Assembly: GCA_938010435.1 (NCBI GenBank)
Contig: CALLUS010000007.1
Location: forward strand, 1-60,008
Origin: an uncultured Rhizobiaceae group bacterium
GTDB taxonomy: Bacteria > Pseudomonadota > Alphaproteobacteria > Rhizobiales > Rhizobiaceae
DNA: 60,008 nt
Reading direction: 5' to 3'
The notes beneath the pieces were generated by a model. The model saw only the letters and a list, made by a program, of their open reading frames with translations, did not search any database and was not told where the DNA came from. Of the stretch, positions 1 through 8,443 are shown piece by piece. Numbering within the stretch: position 1 is the first letter of the stretch; every line of letters starts with the position of its first letter. Both the position numbers and the translations under genes were made by a program.

Positions 1-52
1 CAGGCAGTAGCGTAACCTGATCTCGGCCAATACCTTCGATAAACCGTTTCAT
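1..52 (-). mobile_element. IS1182-type transposase, N-terminus only (cut by window edge)
   Basis: An ATG at 50-52 on the minus strand opens a reading frame that runs off the left edge. It encodes MKRFIEGIGRDQVTLLP. From memory this matches the start of IS1182-group DDE transposases, which typically begin with an FIEG-x-x-R-x-Q-x-TLLPE block. Only 17 residues are visible, so the call rests on that block alone. Bases 53-139 hold no gene; they probably contain the end of the element and its junction with the P450 gene, but I cannot place the terminal inverted repeat without the other end. Confidence 0.6.
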
Positions 53-139
53 CACAAAGCCCCCGATTCAATCGAGAAAACTATATCATGATCGAAAGTC
101 GGATGCTCTTTTCACACAACCTCTCCGCTTAGCTGTCCT

Positions 140-1291
140 TCAAATGTCCACTTCAACCCGTAAAGGCCCTCGGAATGCCCAGCCACCATATTGCGTTTCT
201 TCTCTCAATTGCATGTCGGGGAATTTTTCGAACAACATCGGTAACGCCACTTCGGCTATGAGGGCTCTTGAGGCGGCGGCACCTGCGCAGAAGTGGGGAC
301 CTGCGCCGAAGCTGATGGCTTTGGCGGTGTTGCGGGAAATGTTGAATTCATCAGGTTTTTCAAAAACGCTCTCGTCGCGGTTGGCGGAGCCGAACATAAA
401 AAAGACGCGGCTTTCAGGTTCCAGTATCACACCGTTCCATTCAAACGCTTTTGCTATGCGGCGAGGGGACATGCCGATGGGTGACATCCAACGGGCATAC
501 TCTTCAAAAGCTTGAAGCCATGTGTTCTTGCCATTCTTGATGGCTGCTAATTGTTCAGGGTGATTGAGCAGCGCAGACACGGCTCCGGCAATGGTATCAC
601 GTGGTTCGTTCTGTCCACCACTGATTGCCAGTTTGATATTCGCGCGAATGCTGTTCATCGGTTGTTTGGCTTGGGTCAAAATGTTCAACATGCTGGAAGC
701 ATCGGCCGTGCCCGTTGCCACCATTTCGTCTAAGGCATCGTCCAGCAATTTTGTTGCTACGTGGCAACGGCGCTCGATTTCAGGATCACCTATATAATTG
801 CCCACACCATCAATCATGGCTTGGGACGCTCCGTCCATTTCTTCGGGAGTGATGTTGGTCAGCCCCGTGATATGGCGCAACGCATGGCCGGATACGGGCA
901 TGGCATATTGGATGACGAGGTCAATGGATTGGTCTGTCGTGAAACTGTCGAGAATTTCAGCAGTGTGGTGTTTAAACTTTGCTTTCCAGACATCGCGCAC
1001 AGTTCGGGGGGAGAGCGCCGGAAACGCTTGTTTGCGCTCCTGTAAATGAGGCTCACCGTCTTTGCGCATCATGTTTTCGCCCATGAGAGCAGTCATCAAC
1101 CCGCCGGGTTGATCGGACGAAAACACGTCAATCATCTTTTCGCAGGTGAAAATATCATCGCGCTTGGTGAACAGAGTGGCATTGAGTTGTGGCACGAAGC
1201 AGACTGGGTGTTTTTGGCGCATTTCCGCAAGTGCGGGGTAGGGATTGTTCCAAAAGCTCTGCGGGTCGATTTCGAAAACGAGTGGCTTCAT
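140..1291 (-). CDS. Cytochrome P450 (bacterial soluble type)
   Basis: A 383-residue soluble P450 with no membrane anchor, likely a monooxygenase fed by a separate ferredoxin/reductase; its substrate cannot be told. The haem loop FGAGPHFCAG sits near residue 328-337 with the thiolate Cys about 335, and the K-helix ExxR is in FEEYARW. The I-helix reads GGQNEPRD instead of the usual (A/G)GxxT(T/S), a variant shared with the second P450 at 18636-19823, its evident paralogue. The start ATG overlaps the cobK stop as ATGA, so the two are probably translationally coupled at the end of the cbiD-cobK transcript. No ferredoxin gene is adjacent. A role in cobalamin biosynthesis is not established; co-transcription is the only link. 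Confidence 0.88.
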   Translation of the reverse strand: MKPLVFEIDPQSFWNNPYPALAEMRQKHPVCFVPQLNATLFTKRDDIFTCEKMIDVFSSDQPGGLMTALMGENMMRKDGEPHLQERKQAFPALSPRTVRDVWKAKFKHHTAEILDSFTTDQSIDLVIQYAMPVSGHALRHITGLTNITPEEMDGASQAMIDGVGNYIGDPEIERRCHVATKLLDDALDEMVATGTADASSMLNILTQAKQPMNSIRANIKLAISGGQNEPRDTIAGAVSALLNHPEQLAAIKNGKNTWLQAFEEYARWMSPIGMSPRRIAKAFEWNGVILEPESRVFFMFGSANRDESVFEKPDEFNISRNTAKAISFGAGPHFCAGAAASRALIAEVALPMLFEKFPDMQLREETQYGGWAFRGPLRVEVDI

Positions 1292-1965
1292 GGGACAACC
1301 CGTTCAATCATGATGACCGGAAGGCCGAGGCTGCGGGCGGCTTCAATCTTCGCATAAGCGCCTGTGCCGCCAGAATTTCGGCACACAATATGGGTGATGT
1401 TCTGCTCCTTCAACATATCGGCTTCCACGTTCCAATCAGGCGAGGGGCGTTGGAACAGTAATGTATGCGATTTGAAAGGCAGGTGTTTGGCAGGTGGGTC
1501 AATCATACGGATGATGAAATGCACATCCCGTCGATCCGCAAAAGGTGTGATGTATTGTGACCCGAGTGCCAAGAACACGCGTGCGCCGTTGGGAATCGTT
1601 TGTCTTGCGGTTATTAGATCTGGAACAATCGTCCATTTATCGCTTGGCTGTATTTGCCACGCTGGGCGCTGTCTGAATTCAAAAATCACATTCGTCCGCT
1701 TGGCGGCCAGACGTGCATTCTTGCTGATTTTCTCGGCAAAGGGGTGAGTGGCATCGATCAGGCGATCAATTTTGTTGTCTTCAATCCAACTGCTCAGCCC
1801 ATCTACGCCCCCAAACCCGCCCACACGAACCTTACCGTCCACAAGTTTTGGTTCTTTCGTCCGCCCAGCTAGTGACGTAGTGACATCGTGGCCATTGTTC
1901 ACCAATTGAGTGGCCAATTCGACGGCCTCTTTCGTGCCACCTAAAATGAGAATACGCTCACTCAT
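1288..1965 (-). CDS. cobK: Precorrin-6A reductase CobK
   Basis: A 225-residue NAD(P)H-dependent reductase of the CobK/CbiJ family, which reduces precorrin-6A to precorrin-6B (or the cobalt form) in corrin ring synthesis in the cytoplasm. The N-terminal ILILGGTKEA nucleotide-binding stretch and the LIDATHPFAEKIS block near residue 95 are family hallmarks. Length is typical. It overlaps cbiD upstream by eight bases and the P450 downstream by four, so the three genes form a tight operon. The pairing of CobK with CbiD rather than CobF is a mixed set seen in some alphaproteobacteria. Confidence 0.92.
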   Translation of the reverse strand: MSERILILGGTKEAVELATQLVNNGHDVTTSLAGRTKEPKLVDGKVRVGGFGGVDGLSSWIEDNKIDRLIDATHPFAEKISKNARLAAKRTNVIFEFRQRPAWQIQPSDKWTIVPDLITARQTIPNGARVFLALGSQYITPFADRRDVHFIIRMIDPPAKHLPFKSHTLLFQRPSPDWNVEADMLKEQNITHIVCRNSGGTGAYAKIEAARSLGLPVIMIERVVP

Positions 1966-3067
1966 GCTGCGCCAGAATTTTGCCTTTACGATCTACCACC
2001 ATAATTTCCACATTCACTTCGCTATCTCGCAGAGTTTCAATGGCGGTTGTCCGAGCTTTTTCGGCAACGAGTTTGGGGAGGTTCAATCCAATTTCTTGAG
2101 TCAAACTAAGTACTTCGGCGGCGGTGTTGGCATCTAGAATCTTGGTCTTCAAGTTTTGATTCAACTTGCCGTCAGCACAAAGGCTCTCTGCTTGTTGCGC
2201 CAACCATTCGAAATCAACTTGGCTGCGACCTGAATGAAGATCGAGTGCACCTTGGGCGAGTTTAACCAATTTGGCGAATCCGCCTGCAATCGTGATGTTT
2301 GGCAAGGGATGTTTGCGCAGGTATTTTAACATGCCGCCTGCAAAGTCGCCCATATCGATTAGTGCTGTCTCATCCAGATTGTAAACGTCTTGGGCGGCTT
2401 GTTCAGACGTTGACCCTGTGGCTGCGATCACGCGGTCGAATTTAGCGGCACGCGCCACGTCAATGCCGCGGTGAATAGAATGTATCCAGGCTGAACATGA
2501 AAACGGATGCACCACGCCTGTTGTGCCAAGGATCGACAAGCCTCCTACAATGCCAAGGCGTGGGTTCCACGTTTGTTTTGCGATTTCTTCGCCATTTGGA
2601 ATGGAAATCGTGATCTGCACATCGGGCGGCAACAGATGTTCTGCGCAAACCTCTCCGACAATGTCCCGCATCATTTGTCTTGGAACCGGATTTATGGCCG
2701 GTTCACCGGGTGGAATAGGTAAACCCTCTTTCGTGACCATACCAACGCCTTCACCCGCTTTGAAAACAATACCGGACCCTTCAGGCAAAGGGATAACGTG
2801 TGAAATGATGGTTGCGCCGTGGGTCACGTCAGGATCATCGCCGGCATCTTTCACGATAGCCGCATAAGCACCGCTGTCATTGATGCCTTCGTAACAAAGT
2901 GCGAAATGGGGTGCATCTCCCTTAGGTAAAAGGATCGCTACAGGGTCTGGAAATTCACCCGTGATCAACGCAATGAGGGCTGCTTTTGTAGCCGCTGTGG
3001 CGCACGCGCCTGTGGTCCATCCTCTTTCGAGCTGGCCTTCCTTTTTTTCTGTGCGTTCAACGGTCAT
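1958..3067 (-). CDS. cbiD: Cobalt-precorrin-5B C1-methyltransferase CbiD
   Basis: A 369-residue CbiD-family enzyme that methylates C1 of (cobalt-)precorrin-5B using S-adenosylmethionine while the C-1 acyl group is lost. The opening RGWTTGACATAATKAA is the classic CbiD N-terminus, and the AGEGVG-x-VTKxGL and PGEPAINPVPRxMM blocks follow near residues 100-135. Length is normal. It is the first gene of the minus-strand cob block; a short gap of about 74 bases separates it from divergent cobA, so both promoters must lie there. I see no cobalamin riboswitch in that gap. Confidence 0.93.
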   Translation of the reverse strand: MTVERTEKKEGQLERGWTTGACATAATKAALIALITGEFPDPVAILLPKGDAPHFALCYEGINDSGAYAAIVKDAGDDPDVTHGATIISHVIPLPEGSGIVFKAGEGVGMVTKEGLPIPPGEPAINPVPRQMMRDIVGEVCAEHLLPPDVQITISIPNGEEIAKQTWNPRLGIVGGLSILGTTGVVHPFSCSAWIHSIHRGIDVARAAKFDRVIAATGSTSEQAAQDVYNLDETALIDMGDFAGGMLKYLRKHPLPNITIAGGFAKLVKLAQGALDLHSGRSQVDFEWLAQQAESLCADGKLNQNLKTKILDANTAAEVLSLTQEIGLNLPKLVAEKARTTAIETLRDSEVNVEIMVVDRKGKILAQHE

Positions 3068-3141
3068 AATTGGCTTATAGGCGACATCTGTTGGACGTAA
3101 AAGCTATGGTTTTTATAAATCGATTGCCGCATAATGAACCC

Positions 3142-3978
3142 ATGGAAAATGCGTTGTCATCATTGCCTAATTTTGAAGCTGGTTGGGTTTGGCTCGTGGG
3201 TGCCGGGCCCGGTGATCCGGGGTTGCTCACTTTGCACGCTCTCAACGCGTTAAAGCAAGCCGATGTATTGGTTTATGATGCCTTGGTGGATGAGAGTATT
3301 TTGGCTTTTGCCAACCCCAATGCAGAACGTGAATATGCTGGAAAACGGGGTGGAAAACCATCTGCTAAACAACGTGATATTTCACTTCGTTTGGTGGAGC
3401 TTGCGCGTGCTGGAAAGAAAGTTTGCCGCTTGAAAGGTGGAGACCCGTTTGTGTTTGGACGCGGTGGCGAAGAAGCACTGACCCTTGTTGAACATCAAAT
3501 TCCGTTTCGCATTGTGCCGGGTATTTCCGCTGGTATAGGTGGTTTGGCTTATGCAGGTATTCCGGTGACGCATCGAGATACAAACCACAACGTGACATTC
3601 CTGACGGGTCATGACGCGGGCGGTGTTGTGCCGGATGCGATTGATTGGAAATCGGTCGCCACGGGGTCACCGGTTATTGTGATGTATATGGCGATGAAAC
3701 ATGCCCATTCTATTGCTGATAAATTGATGGCTGCAGGGCGCTCACCCGACGAACCAATGGCGTTTGTGTGCAATGCCACGACGCCCAAGATGCAGGTTCA
3801 TGAAACCACGCTCGGCAATTTGGGAGACTTAGAAGCGCTTGGTCTAACGCCTCCTGCAATTGTGGTTTTGGGAGAAGTGGTGCGCTTGCGGTCTGCGCTT
3901 GATTGGCTCGGCGCGATTAATGGTCGAATTCTTGAAGCTGACCCGCTGGGCAATCGACAATCTGTCGAAAGTGCATAA
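3142..3978 (+). CDS. cobA: Uroporphyrinogen-III C-methyltransferase (SUMT)
   Basis: A 278-residue SAM-dependent tetrapyrrole methylase that methylates uroporphyrinogen III at C2 and C7 to give precorrin-2, the committed step toward cobalamin and sirohaem. Key blocks are VGAGPGDPGLLT near residue 15, the RLKGGDPFVFGRGGEE loop near residue 90 and PGISAGIGG-x-AYAGIPVTHR near 125. The frame is open further upstream, but the ATG at 3142 places the conserved core at the usual distance from the start, so I chose it. There is no CysG dehydrogenase/chelatase domain. It leads cobB by three bases. Confidence 0.93.
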   Translation: MENALSSLPNFEAGWVWLVGAGPGDPGLLTLHALNALKQADVLVYDALVDESILAFANPNAEREYAGKRGGKPSAKQRDISLRLVELARAGKKVCRLKGGDPFVFGRGGEEALTLVEHQIPFRIVPGISAGIGGLAYAGIPVTHRDTNHNVTFLTGHDAGGVVPDAIDWKSVATGSPVIVMYMAMKHAHSIADKLMAAGRSPDEPMAFVCNATTPKMQVHETTLGNLGDLEALGLTPPAIVVLGEVVRLRSALDWLGAINGRILEADPLGNRQSVESA

Positions 3979-3981
3979 TCA

Positions 3982-5298
3982 ATGATGCCTGCATTTTCTC
4001 AATGGGGTTGTGTAATTGCAGCACCGCAGTCTGGTAGTGGCAAAACCACATTAACGCTGGGTTTGCTGCGCGCATTGAAACGCCAAGGCATTAATCTTGC
4101 ACCTGCCAAAGCTGGGCCGGACTTCATTGATCCAGCCTTTCATGCTGCGGCCTCTGGTTCGGAAAGTGTCAATCTGGACCCCTGGGCTATGCGGTCTGAA
4201 TTGATTCACAAACTTGCCAACCAGCCAGATAAGTTCCTTCTGATTGAAGCTATGATGGGTTTGTTTGATGGGGCTGCGGATGGTACGGGATCGGCAGCAG
4301 ACCTCGCAAAAATGCTTGATCTACCTGTTGTGATGGTTATGGATGCCGCAAAGCAGTCTCATTCCGTTGCCGCTTTGGTTTCCGGGTTTCGCAATCATCG
4401 TGCAGATATTAATGTTTGTGGTGTGATCCTCAACAGAGTTGGCAGCGCGCGCCATGAGGCGATGTTGCGGGATGCCTTGAACGCTATTGATGTGTCTGTT
4501 TTAGGGGCGATCTACCGCAATGAAAAACTAGCCTTGCCGTCGCGTCATTTGGGTCTTGTGCAAGCCCATGAACATGTGGATTTACAGGCCTTCGTCAATC
4601 ACGCCGCAGATGTGGTCGAAAAATCGATTGATATGGATGCTTTGCTTGCTCTTGGCGGGCAGGGCGTTTCAGCGCCGGAAGATGGGCCAACGGTTCTTCC
4701 ACTTGGCCAACGCATTGCTGTTGCGCGGGATACAGCTTTCGCTTTTGCATATCCACATCTGTTGCAGAATTGGCGTGATGCTGGTGTTGAACTGAGTTTC
4801 TTTTCTCCACTTGCCGATGAAACCCCACGTGCAAATTGCGATGCAGTTTATCTGCCGGGTGGATATCCTGAACTACATGCCCCCCTTATTGCCAGCAACA
4901 AGCGTTTTCTTGCAGGATTGGTTGCTGCACGAGACAAAGGCGCATGTATCTACGGCGAATGTGGTGGCTACATGGTTTTAGGCGAAGGTTTGGTAGATGC
5001 TGAAGGTATTCGCCATAAAATGGCCAACCTGTTGCCGCTAACAACGAGCTTTGCTGAACGAAAATTGCATTTGGGATACCGTAAAACACAATTGATTGGT
5101 GATGCTCCACTCGGCGCGAAAAGTTCGCAATTCACAGCTCATGAATTTCACTATTCCACAGTTGTGAATGAAGGAGATGCGCCGCGCTTGTTTTCGTTAC
5201 AAGATGCGAGAGAAGAGCGATTCGCGGATGCTGGCCTACATATTAGCAATGTTATGGGATCGTATATGCATTTGATTGACCGGAGTAAAAGCGTATGA
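3982..5298 (+). CDS. cobB: Cobyrinic acid (hydrogenobyrinic acid) a,c-diamide synthase
   Basis: A 438-residue ATP- and glutamine-dependent amidase that amidates the a and c side chains of (hydrogeno)cobyrinic acid. The N-terminal BioD-like domain has the P-loop APQSGSGKTT at about residues 14-23 and KAGPDFIDPAFH; the C-terminal class I glutaminase domain carries GECGGYM with the nucleophile Cys near residue 327 and a late His in HEFHYS. Length fits the CobB/CbiA family. Two ATGs stand in tandem at 3982 and 3985 and either could serve. The stop overlaps cobC by four bases. Confidence 0.93.
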   Translation: MMPAFSQWGCVIAAPQSGSGKTTLTLGLLRALKRQGINLAPAKAGPDFIDPAFHAAASGSESVNLDPWAMRSELIHKLANQPDKFLLIEAMMGLFDGAADGTGSAADLAKMLDLPVVMVMDAAKQSHSVAALVSGFRNHRADINVCGVILNRVGSARHEAMLRDALNAIDVSVLGAIYRNEKLALPSRHLGLVQAHEHVDLQAFVNHAADVVEKSIDMDALLALGGQGVSAPEDGPTVLPLGQRIAVARDTAFAFAYPHLLQNWRDAGVELSFFSPLADETPRANCDAVYLPGGYPELHAPLIASNKRFLAGLVAARDKGACIYGECGGYMVLGEGLVDAEGIRHKMANLLPLTTSFAERKLHLGYRKTQLIGDAPLGAKSSQFTAHEFHYSTVVNEGDAPRLFSLQDAREERFADAGLHISNVMGSYMHLIDRSKSV

Positions 5299-6299
5299 GC
5301 GATGTTCAACATGGCGGAAGGTTGGATGCGGCGGTTGCCCAATTTGGTGGGAAAGCTGAGAAATGGTTGGATTTGTCCACGGGTATAAATCCTGCGTCTT
5401 ATCCTATTGGTGAAATTGACAATCGTCATTGGCAAAGACTGCCGGACCAAAAAGCGTGGACCGATGCTGCCGAGGCTGCGCGAACGGCTTATGGTGCAAC
5501 TGATCAAGCCGCTGTTTCTTTGGCGGCTGGCAGTCAGGCACATATTCAACTGTTGCCCACATTGTTCAAACCGCAGGATGTAGCGATTGTTGGTTTTACC
5601 TATCAAGAACATGCCATTCATTGGCGTAAAGCCGGGCATCAGGTCTTTGTCACTGATGGTCTTGAAAGTGCTGAAGCCACAGCGCGCATTATCATCATTG
5701 TCAACCCGAACAACCCTGATGGGCGCATTATAGATCGCAATGCGTTAACCGAACTGGCGCGACGGTTGGCAGCCAAAGGCGGTCTGCTGGTTGTCGATGA
5801 GGCTTTTGGTGAAACAGCTCCGCGCTCATCAGTAGCTGATCAAGCCGGACGGGATGGCTTGATTGTTCTGCGGTCTCTTGGGAAATTTTATGGTCTTGCA
5901 GGTGTGCGATTTGGTGTGGCGCTGACCTATGAGAATTTGGCACGACGTTTGGAAGAGGGGCTCGGGCCTTGGGCGGTGTCCGGTCCTGCATTGGCGGTTG
6001 GAGCGCAAGCTTTATCCGATGAAAAATGGCAAAAGCGCATAGCGAAAAAACTTGTCGTGGGTCGTGAACAGCTTGAAGAAGTACTTTTGAACAACGGGCA
6101 TGAAGTCGTAGGTGGAACGGGTCTGTTTGTATTGACCCGCCATGGACAGGCGGAGCGTCTTTGGGAACATTTGGCTAAAACCCATATATTGACGCGTTCA
6201 TTTTCCGGCAAACCAGAATGGATTCGCTTTGGCATTCCCGGTTCTAAATCCGCTTTCAACAAACTCGACAAAGTGCTGGCGGCCTTTTACACGGATTGA
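5295..6299 (+). CDS. cobC: L-threonine-O-3-phosphate decarboxylase (aminotransferase fold)
   Basis: A 334-residue PLP enzyme of the histidinol-phosphate aminotransferase fold that produces (R)-1-amino-2-propanol O-2-phosphate, the linker between the corrin ring and the lower ligand (CobC in Pseudomonas naming, CobD in Salmonella naming). It starts with HGGRLDAAVAQFGG and LDLSTGINP, typical of this family and not of HisC. The PLP lysine is about Lys197 in SLGKFYGLAGVRFG, and NPNNPDGR is present. It overlaps cobB by four bases. The product is used by the next gene, which fits the order. Confidence 0.92.
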   Translation: MSDVQHGGRLDAAVAQFGGKAEKWLDLSTGINPASYPIGEIDNRHWQRLPDQKAWTDAAEAARTAYGATDQAAVSLAAGSQAHIQLLPTLFKPQDVAIVGFTYQEHAIHWRKAGHQVFVTDGLESAEATARIIIIVNPNNPDGRIIDRNALTELARRLAAKGGLLVVDEAFGETAPRSSVADQAGRDGLIVLRSLGKFYGLAGVRFGVALTYENLARRLEEGLGPWAVSGPALAVGAQALSDEKWQKRIAKKLVVGREQLEEVLLNNGHEVVGGTGLFVLTRHGQAERLWEHLAKTHILTRSFSGKPEWIRFGIPGSKSAFNKLDKVLAAFYTD

Positions 6300-6353
6300 A
6301 TAAATACGGCGGCCGATGTTTCGTCGTTCCGTTTATTTAATGAGTGATATTTC

Positions 6354-7337
6354 ATGGCATTGCTGACTCTGGCAATCATTTTGGACGCGATTTTGGGAGA
6401 CCCTGATTGGCTGTGGAAACGCATTCCTCATCCAGTGGTTCTGTTTGGCCGTGTTATCTCTGTTTTTGAAGCGAAGCGTCAGGATTGGAATTTAGACAAC
6501 ATTGGTGTCGGTCAAGGGCAGAAACCCGGGTTTATGGCTGGACTTTTTTTGCTCGTCGCCTTTGGTTTTTTAAGTATCGTAATCGGACTGGCTGTAGACT
6601 GGTTGAATAATATTTATTCATGGTTGGGGTGGGGTGTTGAACTGCTCATCGTCATGACACTCATCGCCCAAAAAAGCCTTTACGAACATGTGCAACAGGT
6701 GCGCATTGGGTTGCAAAATGGCGGTTTGGAAGGCGGTCGTGAAGCTGTATCCATGATTGTCGGGCGCGATGTTTCGCGACTTAGTGTTTCCGGTGTGTGC
6801 AAAGCAGCCATTGAAAGTTTGGCCGAGAATTTCTCTGACGGTGTTGTGGCTCCCATATTTTGGTATGCGGTTTTGGGCTTGCCCGGAATTCTGTTTTACA
6901 AAGCGGTGAACACGGCGGATTCGATGATTGGGCATCGCAATGAACAATATGAACAATTTGGCAAAGCATCAGCGATCTTGGACGACTGGATGAATTGGCC
7001 CGCTGCACGGCTTTCCGCTTTATTGGCTTGGTGGGCGACGCTTGTGCATCAAGGTGCCAAACGCAGTGATTTTGTTTGGAAAACAGTAAAAGCGGATGCG
7101 CCGCATCATCGATCCCCCAATGCCGGATGGCCGGAAGCTGCCTTTGCGGCTGCGCTGGACATATCGCTTGGGGGGAATCGCAGTTATGGTTCTGAAATGG
7201 TGAGTGCACGCAAACTCAACGAAACAGGGCGCGATGAACTTGAATTAGATGATATTGATCGCGCGTTGCGCTTCTATTTCACCTGTTGTTTCAGTTTATT
7301 CTGTTTGAGTGCTCTTGGTTGGTTGATTTTCAGGTGA
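6354..7337 (+). CDS. cobD: Adenosylcobinamide-phosphate synthase (CbiB/CobD), membrane protein
   Basis: A 327-residue inner-membrane protein that attaches aminopropanol phosphate to adenosylcobyric acid. The start LTLAIILDAILGDPDWLWKR with HPVVLFGR is diagnostic, followed by several hydrophobic segments, ESLAENFSDGVVAPIFWY near residue 155 and the SPNAGWPEAAFA block near 255. It is called cbiB in the anaerobic nomenclature. A 54-base gap after cobC contains a small imperfect hairpin with no U-tract. The gene ends directly against the stop of the convergent hydrolase, with no room for a separate terminator. Confidence 0.92.
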   Translation: MALLTLAIILDAILGDPDWLWKRIPHPVVLFGRVISVFEAKRQDWNLDNIGVGQGQKPGFMAGLFLLVAFGFLSIVIGLAVDWLNNIYSWLGWGVELLIVMTLIAQKSLYEHVQQVRIGLQNGGLEGGREAVSMIVGRDVSRLSVSGVCKAAIESLAENFSDGVVAPIFWYAVLGLPGILFYKAVNTADSMIGHRNEQYEQFGKASAILDDWMNWPAARLSALLAWWATLVHQGAKRSDFVWKTVKADAPHHRSPNAGWPEAAFAAALDISLGGNRSYGSEMVSARKLNETGRDELELDDIDRALRFYFTCCFSLFCLSALGWLIFR

Positions 7338-8417
7338 TTAAGACTCCGCTCTGACTGTTGCTCTTTCTCGCTTCTTGCGCGGTTTTTTACGAGATGCTGT
7401 CGCTGGTTTACGAGATACAGGCGGCTTTGCCTTTGTTATGTTGGTCTTCCTACTCTTTGGTTTTTTAGCTTTTACGCTTGGAGGTTTTTCTGCATCTTCA
7501 TTAGAGTCTGACATATCGAAGGTCTGCATTTCTGCGAGTACCTTCTTTTTGATCAGGCGCGGGAGTTTTACCTTGGCTTTGGGATGTTCCACAAGTTCAA
7601 CGACTTTCCGAACTATATCGCTGTCACTGTCGGTCAATGCGTGTATGATCGTGAAGTGGTTTTCACCTTCTTGGGATACGTAATTTGTGGGGGTGCCAAG
7701 CATCGACCAGCGCTCTGACAGTTCACGGCTTTGACGGTGGTATTCATTGGATTCATCACCACCCACCCAAGCTTCGAATTTCTGGATAGCTTCGGGCACC
7801 CAATCAACTGGGCTTGCTGCGGAGGCTTGGTCCACATCCATCTGAACTGCATCATTCACGGGTGTGTGGAGAATTGGCAAAAGATCGTAAATACCAGAAA
7901 TTCCCATGCCAGCGGCAACCAGATCTTCGGGCAAATCGTGGTGGATGCCTTCCCAGTCCGTGGCCATCATACAGGCTGCCAAGTGGCCGCCTGCAGAATG
8001 CCCAACCACTGTGATTTTTTGCTTGTACGTTTGATACAAAACCAAACAGGCGCGGCGCATTTCATTGATGATGCCGTTGATCTGAATGTCCGGACACAGC
8101 GTGTAAGATGGTATCGCGACCGCAATACCGTGTTCTAACAATCCTTCGGCCATGTGACTGAATGCGGTTCTGTCCATGCTTTTCCAGTAACCGCCATGGA
8201 TGAACATGACGATAGGCGCGTCACGGTTTTCATTTGGCCAATATATATCTAATTGATTCCGTTCACCTTGACCGTAAGCAAGGTTGTAATCGGCCACCAA
8301 GCCGTCGCGTTCACGAAAGTTTGCGGAAGCTTCGATATAACCATCAAGCAGTTGCGCCGCATCCGCCACGCGGCCGGAATTGTCATATTCGGTTGGGTAA
8401 TCAATTTCTGCGGACAT
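7338..8417 (-). CDS. Alpha/beta hydrolase, kynurenine-formamidase-like, with basic C-terminal tail
   Basis: A 359-residue cytoplasmic esterase/amidase. The first 275 or so residues are an alpha/beta hydrolase with the oxyanion loop MFIHGGYWKSMDRT and nucleophile elbow GHSAGGHLA (Ser near residue 140), the pattern of the arylformamidase/BD-FAE group; a late His lies in ENHFTIIHAL. The last 75 residues are an unusual low-complexity tail rich in Lys, Arg, Pro and Ala, absent from ordinary members of the family. It lies 26 bases downstream of the ABC importer ATPase on the same strand and may be transcribed with it, which suggests processing of the imported compound; the substrate is unknown. Confidence 0.8.
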   Translation of the reverse strand: MSAEIDYPTEYDNSGRVADAAQLLDGYIEASANFRERDGLVADYNLAYGQGERNQLDIYWPNENRDAPIVMFIHGGYWKSMDRTAFSHMAEGLLEHGIAVAIPSYTLCPDIQINGIINEMRRACLVLYQTYKQKITVVGHSAGGHLAACMMATDWEGIHHDLPEDLVAAGMGISGIYDLLPILHTPVNDAVQMDVDQASAASPVDWVPEAIQKFEAWVGGDESNEYHRQSRELSERWSMLGTPTNYVSQEGENHFTIIHALTDSDSDIVRKVVELVEHPKAKVKLPRLIKKKVLAEMQTFDMSDSNEDAEKPPSVKAKKPKSRKTNITKAKPPVSRKPATASRKKPRKKRERATVRAES

Positions 8418-8443
8418 GGTTTTGACCGTGTTTTTGTTCGAAC

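Noticed and set aside
3068-3141. Cobalamin riboswitch between the divergent cob blocks
   Set aside because: The gap is only about 74 bases and shows none of the B12-box conserved segments. Other gaps around cob genes are also too short.
6300-6353. Hairpin between cobC and cobD as a terminator or riboswitch
   Set aside because: Only a five-pair inner stem with poor outer pairing and no U-tract; not convincing as any element.
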